64,000 nt of DNA from Micavibrio sp. UBA6145 (GTDB lineage Bacteria > Pseudomonadota > Alphaproteobacteria > Micavibrionales > UBA1664), in assembly GCA_002423205.1 (NCBI GenBank), contig DIUZ01000026.1, positions 248,001-312,000 of the forward strand, in the 5' to 3' direction. The notes below the pieces were generated by a model. It saw only the letters and a program-made list of their open reading frames with translations, had not been told where the DNA came from and made no database searches. Numbering within the stretch: position 1 is the first letter of the stretch; each line of letters starts with the position of its first letter. A program made the translations under genes and the position numbers. Of the stretch, positions 48,937 to 57,414 are shown piece after piece.

Positions 48937-49548
48937 ATGTCGCAAGGCGCATTTGAAAAGCTCGAAGGTCAAAAGGCCAAAAAATTTATCGACCGCCTGA
49001 ATAAGGCATGGGCGGGATCACCTTTTGACGCCGAACGCACCGCCGTACACGCACGTTCGCTGCCTTTTGCCGATGACTGGACCCTGGCCGAAGCCGGTGA
49101 TGCTACGTCGATTCCCGAAAAACGCTGCATCGCCCTCGATAACGGCAAAGAATGCGTGCCGGTCCGATTCGACGCCACATTTATCCCGTCTTTTGCGGCC
49201 CAGAACGGCTTTCGCATCGACGAAGACACGGGCGACGATTACTTACGATTCTGGTTTGAATACGCCCGCAACCCCGCCGATCGCTTCGTTTTGATTGAAT
49301 CCGTCGACGATATGCCGTGGCGCGAAGAACCCACGCCGCAGGCCCGCAAATCCTTGGCCAAAAGCGTGATGCCCATCGCGCTTCTGCGCACCGATACTGA
49401 CGGTGTGGTCTACAGCGCCTGCGTTTTATTCCGCGATACGCTGTTTGATTGCCAGCTCAAGGTCAAACCGTCGGGCGAGGTTGAAGTCGTAAACCGCCAC
49501 ATGGTCGCCGAAGGTCTGACCGTCAGCGATCCGCTCACCGGGCTTTAA
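48937..49548 (+). CDS. Hypothetical protein
   Basis: The 203-residue protein is not recognised. It looks like a single compact domain with IDRLNKAWAGSPFDAERTAVHARSL near the start, ECVPVRFDATFIPSFAAQNGFRID in the middle, and a long strand-rich second half (DDYLRFWFEYA, FVLIESVDDMPW, MPIALLRTDTDGVVYSACVLFRDTLFDCQLKV). No signal peptide. ATG 48937 has GGAAAG ten bases upstream; a TTG at 48919 is also in frame. It lies directly beside the candidate origin. Confidence 0.6.
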   Translation: MSQGAFEKLEGQKAKKFIDRLNKAWAGSPFDAERTAVHARSLPFADDWTLAEAGDATSIPEKRCIALDNGKECVPVRFDATFIPSFAAQNGFRIDEDTGDDYLRFWFEYARNPADRFVLIESVDDMPWREEPTPQARKSLAKSVMPIALLRTDTDGVVYSACVLFRDTLFDCQLKVKPSGEVEVVNRHMVAEGLTVSDPLTGL

Positions 49549-49713
49549 AAATCTTTGAAATTCGTAAATGTCCGGTGCCAGCTCCCCGGTTTGGCCGGTA
49601 ATGCGCTATTGCCAAGTTATTGATAAATAAAGATCTTAAGTGTTAAATTTTCTATAATCACTAAAGACTCTGTTAGTCTTTCGTTGGGAAGTCTTTAACC
49701 ACCCGTCCGTAGA
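49549..49713 (+). promoter_or_regulatory. AT-rich intergenic region with promoter elements and hairpin
   Basis: The region includes a run rich in A and T (49618-49660), a perfect TATAAT (49653-49658), and AAAGACT-CTGTT-AGTCTTT (49663-49681); AGTCTTT recurs at 49690. It probably holds the promoter of the next gene and is a second possible origin-unwinding element. Confidence 0.4.
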
Positions 49714-49749
49714 ATGAATGAGGTTAAACAACGGCATAAAAGGCCTCTC

Positions 49750-51063
49750 ATGATTACCGACACCAACGACACCTTCATCTACCGCGGACCGATTGCGACA
49801 CGCATGGCCTGCCACATGGGTGATCGCGCCTCAGTTGCCGTCTGCAACATCCTGGGTGACCAGCCGCTCTTCTACATCGACTATGTCGACGCCGACGAAG
49901 CCGAAATGGACGCAAGCCTGGGCATGATGACCGGCGCTGAAATGTCCGGTGAATTCTATCCTGAAAATCTTGAAGGCCTGCGCGCCCGCATGGCCCGCCT
50001 TGAAGGCGCAAGCCAGCACATCGACGGTTACGTGCGCGACAATATCGAAGCTGCCTTTGACGCGGCCCTGACGACACCCGCCACCAACCTGACCGCTGAA
50101 CAGGTTCTGGACGCGCTTTCGCAATCGTCCCTCGCCATGGCCATGTATGCCGACGGCGTGAAGCGCAATCTGAAATTCGTGATGAACGCGCAGATCGATA
50201 CCACCTCGTACGACCGCGATGCCGTCACCATCCATATCAACCCGCGTCTGCCGCTTTCGGTGGCTACGCTGCTGACAGTGCGTTCATTGCGCCAGGCATG
50301 GCTGCACCTGAACGGTGTTGCCATCAACCCGCTGCACTTCGCGCCGGAAGAAGCCGTTCTTCTCAACCGTATTCAACAGGCTGACAGCGCATGCACCATG
50401 GTGCGCGCCGCGTGGGAGATGAACCTTTCCGGCAACAAGGACGCCTGGACCCGCATTCTGACCGGTTCCGCCTATGATCTCGCCGCTGGTTTTGCCCGCG
50501 AAGCGATTGCTGATTTCCGTGCCCTCAATAATGGCCAGGCCGCGCACGCCGCCTTTGAACGCTGGTTCTTCTCCGGCCGTTGCAAGGACGTCGACCGCAA
50601 ACTGATCCAGTCGATGCTGGCTGACCATCATGGTCTGGTCTTCGACAACCCGCATGTTTCCAAAATCGTCACCGGCGACATCATTGCGCGCACCGGCGAC
50701 ATGCCGCTGGGTAAAAATTATCTCACCGGCCTGGTCGAAATGATCCTGTCCGACCCGCTCTTCACCGAAGTGCGCGACCGCTCCAACGCCAATTTCCTGT
50801 GGTTTATCAAATTCGAACGCTCTTTCCGCGCTTCGGAAGAGACCGTGGAACAACCCTTGCATGGAATTCCTGCGATCTCCGCAGGTGCACTCGAAGGCAC
50901 CTCACAAAAATCGCAAGGTGACGCCAATGCTACGAAGGCCGAAATCATCGCGTTCAAATCTAATACCGCTGCTGCAAAAGGCACGGTCGCGAAGAAAACC
51001 GGGACCAGTGATATGGCAACCGTTTACTACCTCGACCACTTCACCTCTCTTTCCAATCGTTAA
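49750..51063 (+). CDS. Putative DUF6782-like protein (437 residues)
   Basis: The protein has an unrecognised N-terminal region and a central domain LSVATLLTVRSLRQAWLHLNGV, ADSACTMVRAAWEMNLSGN, WTRILTGSAYDLAAGFAREAI and AHAAFERWFFSG (residues about 160-290). I associate this pattern with the DUF6782 putative-metallopeptidase family. Where those proteins have an HE-type motif, this one reads VRSLRQAW, so metal catalysis is doubtful. The tail (residues 385-437) is Thr/Lys/Ala-rich. ATG 49750 with AAAAGG upstream is preferred to ATG 49714. The gene downstream looks like a shorter paralogue. Confidence 0.6.
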   Translation: MITDTNDTFIYRGPIATRMACHMGDRASVAVCNILGDQPLFYIDYVDADEAEMDASLGMMTGAEMSGEFYPENLEGLRARMARLEGASQHIDGYVRDNIEAAFDAALTTPATNLTAEQVLDALSQSSLAMAMYADGVKRNLKFVMNAQIDTTSYDRDAVTIHINPRLPLSVATLLTVRSLRQAWLHLNGVAINPLHFAPEEAVLLNRIQQADSACTMVRAAWEMNLSGNKDAWTRILTGSAYDLAAGFAREAIADFRALNNGQAAHAAFERWFFSGRCKDVDRKLIQSMLADHHGLVFDNPHVSKIVTGDIIARTGDMPLGKNYLTGLVEMILSDPLFTEVRDRSNANFLWFIKFERSFRASEETVEQPLHGIPAISAGALEGTSQKSQGDANATKAEIIAFKSNTAAAKGTVAKKTGTSDMATVYYLDHFTSLSNR

Positions 51064-51090
51064 GATTCGGATTCCCAACGAATCGGAACC

Positions 51091-51099
51091 TGTGTATAA
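51091..51099 (-). promoter_or_regulatory. DnaA-box-like sequence
   Basis: TTATACACA on the minus strand fits the relaxed consensus TTWTNCACA. It lies in the 70-bp gap between two paralogous genes, together with GATTCG/CGAATC and CCGTTC-GTAA-GAACGG (51106-51121) inverted repeats. Confidence 0.4.
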
Positions 51100-51133
51100 C
51101 CTCAGCCGTTCGTAAGAACGGACACCCTCTCTT

Positions 51134-52024
51134 ATGGCTATTTCCTTGCCTCACATTATCGACTGCACCAATCCGAACGACCTGCTGGCCAACTGGCCGG
51201 TGGCGACGCTTGTTCAGGCCTCGGACACTGCCATTTGCCTGGCTGTGGACCTTGATGGCTGGTTGCTGCAGGGCGCGGACCTGGAAGACCGCCCGTATGA
51301 GATCGACACCGACAACCGCATCATTACGGTAAACAATGACGGTCTGGCCGATGTGGCCATTGGCCGCTCCCGCTATTTTCAAAATACGTTGACCCTGCGC
51401 AGCTTCGCCGCCCTGCGCGCCGCCTGGCAGTCTGAACGCGTCGACGACGCCCTTGATATGCATCGCATCGATATCTGGCCGCTGCTCACCCGGATTGCGG
51501 AGGCCGATATCGCCGCGATGACCGTGCGCATGGTTCATGAAACCCGCCATGATTTTGATGACAGCCTCTGGCACCACGCCCTGGGTGAAAAAGACGGCGA
51601 TATCGCGCTCAGCTATGCCCGTGTCCTGCCGGCAGCGCCCAAGGTGCTTGGCGATATGCCGGCGCTGGCGACATCATTCCTGCAATGGTTCGAGCGCGCG
51701 GGCCGCGTGCGCAAATGCGATTTTGAGACACTGGCCGAAATGGATGCAGCCATAAGCACCCTGAATTTTGAAGGTAGCGGCACCCTTTCGGAAGGGGCGA
51801 TCAAATGCCTGACCATCGATCCCATCGGCGGACAGTCCTATCTCGGTCCGCGCGCGGCTGAAATTGCCGGTAACCCTGCATGGCGCAGCATCACGGATGA
51901 CGTCGCACAGGCCCATTTTGCACAGATCATCGGCGATATTGGTGCCGTGCGCGTGGCCGGTCTTGCCATCCGGGACAAAAAACTGGCCGCACGCCTCTTC
52001 CCCGATCAACTGGTTCAGGCCTAA
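51134..52024 (+). CDS. Putative DUF6782-like protein, shorter paralogue
   Basis: The 296-residue protein shares the domain of the upstream gene: FQNTLTLRSFAALRAAWQSE, ADIAAMTVRMVHETRHDFDDSLWHHAL, GDIALSYARVLP and LATSFLQWFERAGRV (residues about 80-195), at matching spacing. It also lacks the HE motif. The first 75 residues (DTAICLAVDLDGWLLQGADLED) and the C-terminal about 90 residues are unrecognised. The 11-bp gap to ppsR suggests cotranscription with the ppsR-aroE-coaE block. No clear ribosome site is seen before ATG 51134; a stable hairpin lies just upstream. Confidence 0.6.
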   Translation: MAISLPHIIDCTNPNDLLANWPVATLVQASDTAICLAVDLDGWLLQGADLEDRPYEIDTDNRIITVNNDGLADVAIGRSRYFQNTLTLRSFAALRAAWQSERVDDALDMHRIDIWPLLTRIAEADIAAMTVRMVHETRHDFDDSLWHHALGEKDGDIALSYARVLPAAPKVLGDMPALATSFLQWFERAGRVRKCDFETLAEMDAAISTLNFEGSGTLSEGAIKCLTIDPIGGQSYLGPRAAEIAGNPAWRSITDDVAQAHFAQIIGDIGAVRVAGLAIRDKKLAARLFPDQLVQA

Positions 52025-52035
52025 ACTAAAGCCTG

Positions 52036-52875
52036 ATGGCTGGCCGTTTTTATTTGCACCTTGTCTCTGACGCTACCGGCACCACGCTGCACGGTGTCGC
52101 CCGTGCCTGTCTGGCCCAGTTCGAAGGTGCCGTGCCCATCGAAAAATTCTGGAACTTCATCCGCACCGAAGAACAACTGGATCAGGTGATCGAAGGCATC
52201 GCCGAAACGCCGGGCCCCGTCCTGTTCACGCTGGTTGAAAACCCCTTACGCAAAAAACTGCGCGATGCCTGCACGAAACTGCAGGTGCCGTGCGTGCCGG
52301 TTCTTGATCCCATCCTGCGCGGACTTTCCCATTATCTGGGCCAGGACTCGAAAGAAAAACCCGCAGCGCAGTATGAACTCAACGCCGCATATTTTGAACG
52401 CATCGACGCCGTCGACTTCGCCCTGCATCACGATGACGGCCAAAGCCTGGACACCATCGACGATGCGCAGGTCATTCTGGTCGGCGCATCGCGCACATCC
52501 AAAACACCGACATCCATCTATCTGGCCAATCGCGGCATCCGCGCCGCCAACATTCCGCTGGTCCCCGGCGTCAATGTGCCGCCTGAGGCATTTGAACATA
52601 AGGGCCCTCTATATGTCGGCCTTGTTGAGTCCCCCGAACGTCTGGTCGAAATTCGCCGCAACCGCCTGAAGACGGGGGAGGTGCTGGACATGCGCTTTGC
52701 GCAAAGTTCGTACCTTTCGCTCGATGCCGTCGACGAAGAAATCAGAAAGGCGCGTAAATTATTCTCAAGCCATGGCTGGCCGGTGATCGACGTGACCCGC
52801 CGCAGTGTCGAGGAAACCGCCGCTGAAATCATGGTCCTGCTCAACCGCCGTAAACCCGAAGACATGTTGTTATGA
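52036..52875 (+). CDS. ppsR: Pyruvate, phosphate dikinase regulatory protein (DUF299)
   Basis: The 279-residue protein has FYLHLVSDATGTTLHGVARACLAQF (5-29) and the P-loop-like ADP site VILVGASRTSKTPTSIYLANRGIRAANIPLVPG (about 148-180). The family is a bifunctional ADP-dependent kinase and Pi-dependent pyrophosphorylase that switches phosphoenolpyruvate synthase or pyruvate phosphate dikinase by threonine phosphorylation. In Caulobacter-type chromosomes it sits beside the origin. It overlaps aroE by 4 bp. The usual maf gene is absent here. Confidence 0.95.
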   Translation: MAGRFYLHLVSDATGTTLHGVARACLAQFEGAVPIEKFWNFIRTEEQLDQVIEGIAETPGPVLFTLVENPLRKKLRDACTKLQVPCVPVLDPILRGLSHYLGQDSKEKPAAQYELNAAYFERIDAVDFALHHDDGQSLDTIDDAQVILVGASRTSKTPTSIYLANRGIRAANIPLVPGVNVPPEAFEHKGPLYVGLVESPERLVEIRRNRLKTGEVLDMRFAQSSYLSLDAVDEEIRKARKLFSSHGWPVIDVTRRSVEETAAEIMVLLNRRKPEDMLL

Positions 52876-53690
52876 CCGCGAAAGCCGCCGTCATCGGATG
52901 GCCCATCAATCATTCCAAATCGCCGCTGATCCACAATCACTGGCTTTCGCGTTACAGCATCCCCGGCACGTATGAGGCAATCGCCGTCGCCCCCGTCGCC
53001 CTGAAAGAAAGCATCCAGCGTCTGGTCGATGCCGGCTATAGCGGCTTCAACGTCACCGTCCCGCATAAACAGGCAATCCTTGACCACATGGATTTCATTC
53101 GCCCGGACGCCGAGCGTATCGGCGCGGTGAACACCGTGGTGATCGGTGCTGACGGCACGCTGGAAGGGCGCAACACTGACGCGTTCGGCTTCATCGCCAA
53201 TATCAAACTCTCCGCCCCTGATTTTAATCTGCGCGCCGGTCCCGCCATTGTCATCGGTGCGGGCGGTGCCGCGCGCGCCGTGACCTATGCGCTGCAAAAA
53301 GAGGGTGTCGAAAATATCCGCATCATCAATCGCACGCTGGAAAACGCCCGCGCCCTTGCCGCTGAATTTTCACCGTGTGAAGGTCTTGCATGGGACCGCC
53401 TGCCGGACGTGACCAAAGACGCAAACCTGATCATCAATACCACCACGCTGGGTATGACAGGGCAGGCGCCACTGGAACTTGATTTCGCCCGCATAAAACC
53501 AACCGCGCTTGTACACGACATCGTTTACGCGCCGCTCGAGACACCGCTGCTGCGCGATGCCCGCGCCGCTGGCAACCCGACCGTGACGGGTATCGGCATG
53601 TTGCTGCATCAGGCGCGCCCGGCGTTCGAGGCATGGTTCGGCGTCATGCCGGATGTTGATCCCGATCTCGTGAAGATGGTGCTGGCATGA
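52872..53690 (+). CDS. aroE: Shikimate dehydrogenase
   Basis: AroE reduces 3-dehydroshikimate with NADPH. The 272-residue protein has the substrate site NHSKSPLIHNHWL (13-25), NVTVPHKQAIL (about 59-69), the NADP fold VIGAGGAARAVTYALQ (about 126-141), NRTLENARALA and NTTTLGM (about 189-195), and GIGMLLHQARPAFEAWFG (about 239-256). It overlaps both neighbours by 4 bp (ppsR and coaE), showing an operon. Confidence 0.96.
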   Translation: MTAKAAVIGWPINHSKSPLIHNHWLSRYSIPGTYEAIAVAPVALKESIQRLVDAGYSGFNVTVPHKQAILDHMDFIRPDAERIGAVNTVVIGADGTLEGRNTDAFGFIANIKLSAPDFNLRAGPAIVIGAGGAARAVTYALQKEGVENIRIINRTLENARALAAEFSPCEGLAWDRLPDVTKDANLIINTTTLGMTGQAPLELDFARIKPTALVHDIVYAPLETPLLRDARAAGNPTVTGIGMLLHQARPAFEAWFGVMPDVDPDLVKMVLA

Positions 53691-54307
53691 TTGTGATTGG
53701 CCTCACCGGTTCGATCGGTATGGGCAAATCGGTGCTGGCACAGCAATTGCGATCGATGAAAATCCCCGTTCATGCGTCTGACGAGGCCGTCCATAAACTG
53801 TTAGGATATAACGGTCTGGCGGTGAATAAGGTGGGCAAACTCTTCCCCAAAGCGTTACGAAATAACAGAATCGACCGGAAAATTCTGGGACAGATTGTCT
53901 TTGATGACGCAGTTGCGAGAAAAAAACTCGAAAAAATTCTGCACCCGCTGGTGCGTAAAGAGTCCGAAAAATTCCTGCGGCAACAGCGCCAAAAGGGCAG
54001 AAAACTGGCGGTTCTGGACATTCCGCTGTTGTTCGAAACAAAACAGGCTCATCGGTTTGACCACATTATTGTGGTGACTGCGCCACAATTTGTCCAAAAA
54101 CGCCGCGTACTCTCACGCAGAAACATGACGGAACAGCGCCTGCGTGCAATACTGAAATTGCAAATGCCTGACCGGGAAAAGCGTGCCCGCGCCGACTCCG
54201 TCATCAACACGGCCCATGGATACCGCGCGACACGCGCAGCCGTAAAACGTGTCATAAGCGCCTTGATGGCGGAAGGAGAGAAGGGAAATGGTACCGACCG
54301 AACCTAA
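53687..54307 (+). CDS. coaE: Dephospho-CoA kinase
   Basis: CoaE phosphorylates dephospho-CoA in the last step of CoA synthesis. The 206-residue protein has the P-loop GLTGSIGMGKSVLAQQL (5-21), DEAVHKLL (about 33-40), the lid region IDRKILGQIVFDDAVARKKLEKILHPLV and LAVLDIPLLFETKQAHRFDHIIVV (about 104-127), then QRLRAILKLQMPDREKRARADSVI. It overlaps the following amidotransferase gene by 20 bp. Confidence 0.95.
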   Translation: MIVIGLTGSIGMGKSVLAQQLRSMKIPVHASDEAVHKLLGYNGLAVNKVGKLFPKALRNNRIDRKILGQIVFDDAVARKKLEKILHPLVRKESEKFLRQQRQKGRKLAVLDIPLLFETKQAHRFDHIIVVTAPQFVQKRRVLSRRNMTEQRLRAILKLQMPDREKRARADSVINTAHGYRATRAAVKRVISALMAEGEKGNGTDRT

Positions 54308-55046
54308 AGTCTGGGCATTCGTCCACGTGACGCATGAAGACCTTGGGTCGTTTGAACATGTCCTTCGCGCGCACGGCATCCGTCCGCGCACGTTCCTGAC
54401 CGGCACCTGCGATATTGAACGCCTCGACCCCGCTGAGCCGGACCTGGTCATCATCATGGGCGGCCCGATGGGCGTATACGAAGCCAACACCTATCCGCAT
54501 CTTCACCACGAAATTCGTTTTGCCGAAGCGCGCATGGCGCTGGGTAAACCCATTCTCGGCATCTGCCTAGGGTCGCAGATCATGGCCAAGGCGCTGGGCG
54601 CGCGCGTGTACAAAGGCGCCACCAAGGAAGTCGGCTGGAATCCGGTCAGCGTCAACGAAGACGGCATGCAAACCCCGCTGCGCCATCTGGACCAGTCACA
54701 ATGTGTCTGCGCCCACTGGCACGGCGACACGTTTGATTTGCCCAAAGGCGCAAAACTGCTGGCCAGCTCCGCCATGTACCCGCATCAGGCGTTTTCGTAC
54801 GGCAAAAACGCGCTGGCCCTGCAATTTCACCCCGAAGTCACGGAAGTGAAGCTGGAGCGCTGGTACGCCCGCCTGGTCTGTGACATCCATGAAGCCGGTC
54901 ACACGGTCGAATCCATGCGCGAAATGGCCCATCGCCACGGCGACCGACTGAAAAACCAAAATCGCTGCTTTTTCACCGACTGGCTGGACGAGGTTGCCCC
55001 CGGTCTTCTTGTGAAGCACCAGCACGCACTCGTTGACGCGGGATAA
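54288..55046 (+). CDS. Type 1 glutamine amidotransferase (GMP synthase-like)
   Basis: The 252-residue protein has the class I amidotransferase triad: nucleophile Cys in PILGICLGSQIMAKALGA (about 88-105) and His/Glu in ALQFHPEVTEVKLERWY (about 181-197). VIIMGGPMGVYEANTYPHL (about 54-72) supports this. Stand-alone members act as subunits or hydrolases with varied substrates, for example gamma-glutamyl compounds; the true one is unknown. Its start sits 20 bp inside coaE behind AAGGAG. dnaQ follows after 23 bp, so it interrupts the usual coaE-dnaQ order. Confidence 0.85.
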   Translation: MVPTEPKVWAFVHVTHEDLGSFEHVLRAHGIRPRTFLTGTCDIERLDPAEPDLVIIMGGPMGVYEANTYPHLHHEIRFAEARMALGKPILGICLGSQIMAKALGARVYKGATKEVGWNPVSVNEDGMQTPLRHLDQSQCVCAHWHGDTFDLPKGAKLLASSAMYPHQAFSYGKNALALQFHPEVTEVKLERWYARLVCDIHEAGHTVESMREMAHRHGDRLKNQNRCFFTDWLDEVAPGLLVKHQHALVDAG

Positions 55047-55069
55047 CCCCTGCGCGCTATAGTAGGCGC

Positions 55070-55768
55070 ATGCGTGAAATCGTTCTTGATACTGAAACCA
55101 CGGGCATGGACCCGTCCACCGGCGACCGTCTGGTTGAAATCGGCTGTGTGGAGCTGATGAACCACGTGCCTACGGGCAAACATCTGCACCTGTATCTGAA
55201 CCCCGAACGCGAAGTCCCGGCCGAAGCCGTGGCCGTCCACGGCCTGACCTATGATTTCCTGAAAAAACAACCGACCTTCTCCGAGGTCGTCGACCAGTTC
55301 ATCAACTTCATCGGCGAAGACGTACTCGTCATTCACAATGCCGAGTTCGACATGAAGTTTCTGAACGCTGAACTGCGCACGCTGGGTTTCCCGGCCTTGC
55401 AGATGCGTCGTGTCATCGACACCGTGCAGATGGCCCGCCGTAAATTTCCCGGCAGCCCTGCAAGCCTCGACGCGCTGTGCCGCCGTTTCGGCATCGATGC
55501 CAGCGAACGCACGCTGCACGGCGCGTTGCTCGACTCCGAACTTCTTGCTGCTGTGTATCTGGAATTGCTGGGCGGCCGCCAGCATGGCCTGACATTGGAC
55601 ACCCCGCCGCTGAAATCAGTGGCGCAGGAACCGGGCGTTATCGCGCATGACTCAAAACTCCCGCGGCCCTTGCGCGTATTCAGCGCAAGCCCGGAGGAAG
55701 AGGCGGCACACGCCGCCATGGTCGATAAACTTAAAGATCCGATCTGGAAGAAAACCGGTAACGCCTGA
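55070..55768 (+). CDS. dnaQ: DNA polymerase III subunit epsilon
   Basis: DnaQ is the 3'-5' proofreading exonuclease of the replicase. The 232-residue protein has Exo I VLDTETTGMDPSTGDRLVEIG (5-25), Exo II LVIHNAEFDMKFLNAEL (about 86-102) and Exo III LHGALLDSELLAAVYLEL (about 151-168) with the catalytic Asp and His in place. The C-terminal polymerase-binding tail (LRVFSASPEEEAAHAAMVDKL) is present. It converges with secB, the stops being 3 bp apart. Confidence 0.95.
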   Translation: MREIVLDTETTGMDPSTGDRLVEIGCVELMNHVPTGKHLHLYLNPEREVPAEAVAVHGLTYDFLKKQPTFSEVVDQFINFIGEDVLVIHNAEFDMKFLNAELRTLGFPALQMRRVIDTVQMARRKFPGSPASLDALCRRFGIDASERTLHGALLDSELLAAVYLELLGGRQHGLTLDTPPLKSVAQEPGVIAHDSKLPRPLRVFSASPEEEAAHAAMVDKLKDPIWKKTGNA

Positions 55769-55771
55769 AAC

Positions 55772-56281
55772 CTAGGCGGCCGAAGTGTTCGCCGCACGTG
55801 CCTGCGCCAGATACTGGTCGCGGTACATGCCTTCGAAATCGACGGGATTCAGCAACAGGGGCGGGAAACCGGCCTGGCTGGTCAGATCCGACAAAATCTG
55901 GCGCGCAAACGGAAACGCCAGTTTCGGCGCTTCGATCATCAGCAGCGGATGGTGATGTTGTTCCGGCACTTCGTTGGCTACGGATGCGACAACGGCGTAA
56001 TCCAGCTCGACAATAAAAATCGCGTTTTTCTCGCGCGTGGCTTTCGCCTCGATATGCAGGATGACTTCATACGACGTCGACTCCGGACGGATCGCATCAA
56101 CCTTGCGCGCATCCAGCGTGACATTGACGTCCATACCCGGCATGGCCAGACCCGGCATAAGGCTTTGTGGGGCACGGGGGTTTTCGAATGACAAATCCTT
56201 AATATATTGAGCATGGATGGTCAGGGGCACCATGCGCGGATTAATGGCATCAGATTGATTTTTTTGCGTATTTTCGGTCAT
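55772..56281 (-). CDS. secB: Protein-export chaperone SecB
   Basis: The 169-residue protein has the SecB signature: VPLTIHAQYIKDLSFENPRAP (about 18-38), VNVTLDARK, YEVILHIEAKATRE and FIVELDYAVVASV. The C-terminal half is LLMIEAPKLAFPFARQILSDLTSQAGFPPLLLNPVDFEGMYRDQ (about 110-155). SecB tetramers hold unfolded precursors for SecA. ATG 56281 is chosen over 56320. It is divergent from the tim44 homologue with a 71-bp gap, a common alphaproteobacterial layout. Confidence 0.95.
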   Translation of the reverse strand: MTENTQKNQSDAINPRMVPLTIHAQYIKDLSFENPRAPQSLMPGLAMPGMDVNVTLDARKVDAIRPESTSYEVILHIEAKATREKNAIFIVELDYAVVASVANEVPEQHHHPLLMIEAPKLAFPFARQILSDLTSQAGFPPLLLNPVDFEGMYRDQYLAQARAANTSAA

Positions 56282-56352
56282 GTCTTTTGAATCGTCTTGT
56301 GTGTCCAAGTGCTGTAGCATGCAAAAACCCTAATAACAAGGTATTGGAGCAA

Positions 56353-57042
56353 ATGGATAAAATCCCGACGGACATCATCGTGTATGCGGTTATCGCAGGC
56401 GCCCTGCTGCTGTGGCTGCGCAGTGTTCTCGGCACGCGCGGGTCGTCTGATCGCCAGCGCCCCAACCCCTTCACATTGCCCGGCGGCATGCCGGCACCTG
56501 CAACCGCCGGCGCACCGGCCGCCACACCCAATGTCGCTACGTCACCGGTTGATGCCGCGATGGTCCAGATCGCGCTCGCCGATCGCGGATTTGATACCAA
56601 CCGTTTCCTTGAAAACGCGAAGGATTCTTTCGCCGCCATTGTTGCCGCCTTTGCCGACGGCGACCGCGAGAAACTGAAAGACAAGCTTACCCCCGACGTC
56701 TATGCCGGTTTTGAATCCTCCATCACCGCGCGCGAAGCCGCCGGGCAAAAGGCGATGACCGAAGTCCTTTCCATCCGCGATGCTGATGTCATTGACGCAA
56801 AACTTGATGGGCGTATGGCCTCCATCACCCTGCGTATCAAGGCGGATGAATCTTACGCCCTGCATGACGCAACCGGTAAACTGATCGCCGGTCACCCTGA
56901 CCGCGTCGTCACCATGACCGATGTCTGGACTTTCACGCGCGACGTCAAATCCAGCGACGCACGCTGGCTGGTATCCCGCACGCGCGATGATGTGAAAGAA
57001 AAAGAAGCGCCGACGCTTCCTGAAGCCGGAATTTCCGCTTAA
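56353..57042 (+). CDS. Tim44/TimA-like membrane protein
   Basis: The 229-residue protein has an N-terminal membrane helix (IIVYAVIAGALLLWLRSVLG). A Pro/Ala-rich linker follows, then the Tim44-like domain with FAAIVAAFADGDREKLKDKLTPDVYAGFESSITARE (about 96-131) and the C-terminal TDVWTFTRDVKSSDARWLVSRTRDD. It is related to the Tim44 domain of the mitochondrial import motor; in alphaproteobacteria it is inner-membrane bound with an unsettled role. ATG 56353 with GGAG five bases upstream is preferred over the frame start at 56287. Confidence 0.92.
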   Translation: MDKIPTDIIVYAVIAGALLLWLRSVLGTRGSSDRQRPNPFTLPGGMPAPATAGAPAATPNVATSPVDAAMVQIALADRGFDTNRFLENAKDSFAAIVAAFADGDREKLKDKLTPDVYAGFESSITAREAAGQKAMTEVLSIRDADVIDAKLDGRMASITLRIKADESYALHDATGKLIAGHPDRVVTMTDVWTFTRDVKSSDARWLVSRTRDDVKEKEAPTLPEAGISA

Positions 57043-57404
57043 TCGTTACCGGGCAGCATCTTGCCCAGTTTTTTACCGGCCAGGATATGCAGGTGAAAAT
57101 GCGGCACTTCCTGCCCGCCGTTGATGCCCGTATTGGCAATCACGCGGTAACCCGCTTCATCCAGTTTTTTCTCAGCCACGATTTTGCCGACCGCCGCGAA
57201 AAACGCAGCCTGTTCGGCCGTGCTGGCCTTTTGCGCAAAATCAGTAAGCGATACGTAAGCGCCCTTGGGGATCACAAGAATATGCGTCGGTGCCTGCGGC
57301 TGGATATCGTTGAACGCCAGAACATGCGCGTCTTCATAAACCGTGTTGTTCGGTATTTCACCGCGCAGGATGCGCGCGAAAATGTTGTTTGGATCGTACG
57401 TCAT
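57039..57404 (-). CDS. HIT family (HINT-type) nucleotide hydrolase
   Basis: The 121-residue protein has NIFARILRGEIPNNTVYEDAHVLAFNDIQPQAPTHILVIPK (8-48), NTGINGGQEVPHFHLHILAGK (about 91-111). The HFHLHIL segment is the HxHxH histidine triad that attacks nucleoside phosphoramidates. HINT proteins are widespread, usually cleaving AMP-lysine or similar adenylates. ATG 57404 has AAGGAG at a good distance, better than GTG 57407. It overlaps the convergent tim44 gene by 4 bp. Confidence 0.93.
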   Translation of the reverse strand: MTYDPNNIFARILRGEIPNNTVYEDAHVLAFNDIQPQAPTHILVIPKGAYVSLTDFAQKASTAEQAAFFAAVGKIVAEKKLDEAGYRVIANTGINGGQEVPHFHLHILAGKKLGKMLPGND

Positions 57405-57414
57405 CACTCTCTCC

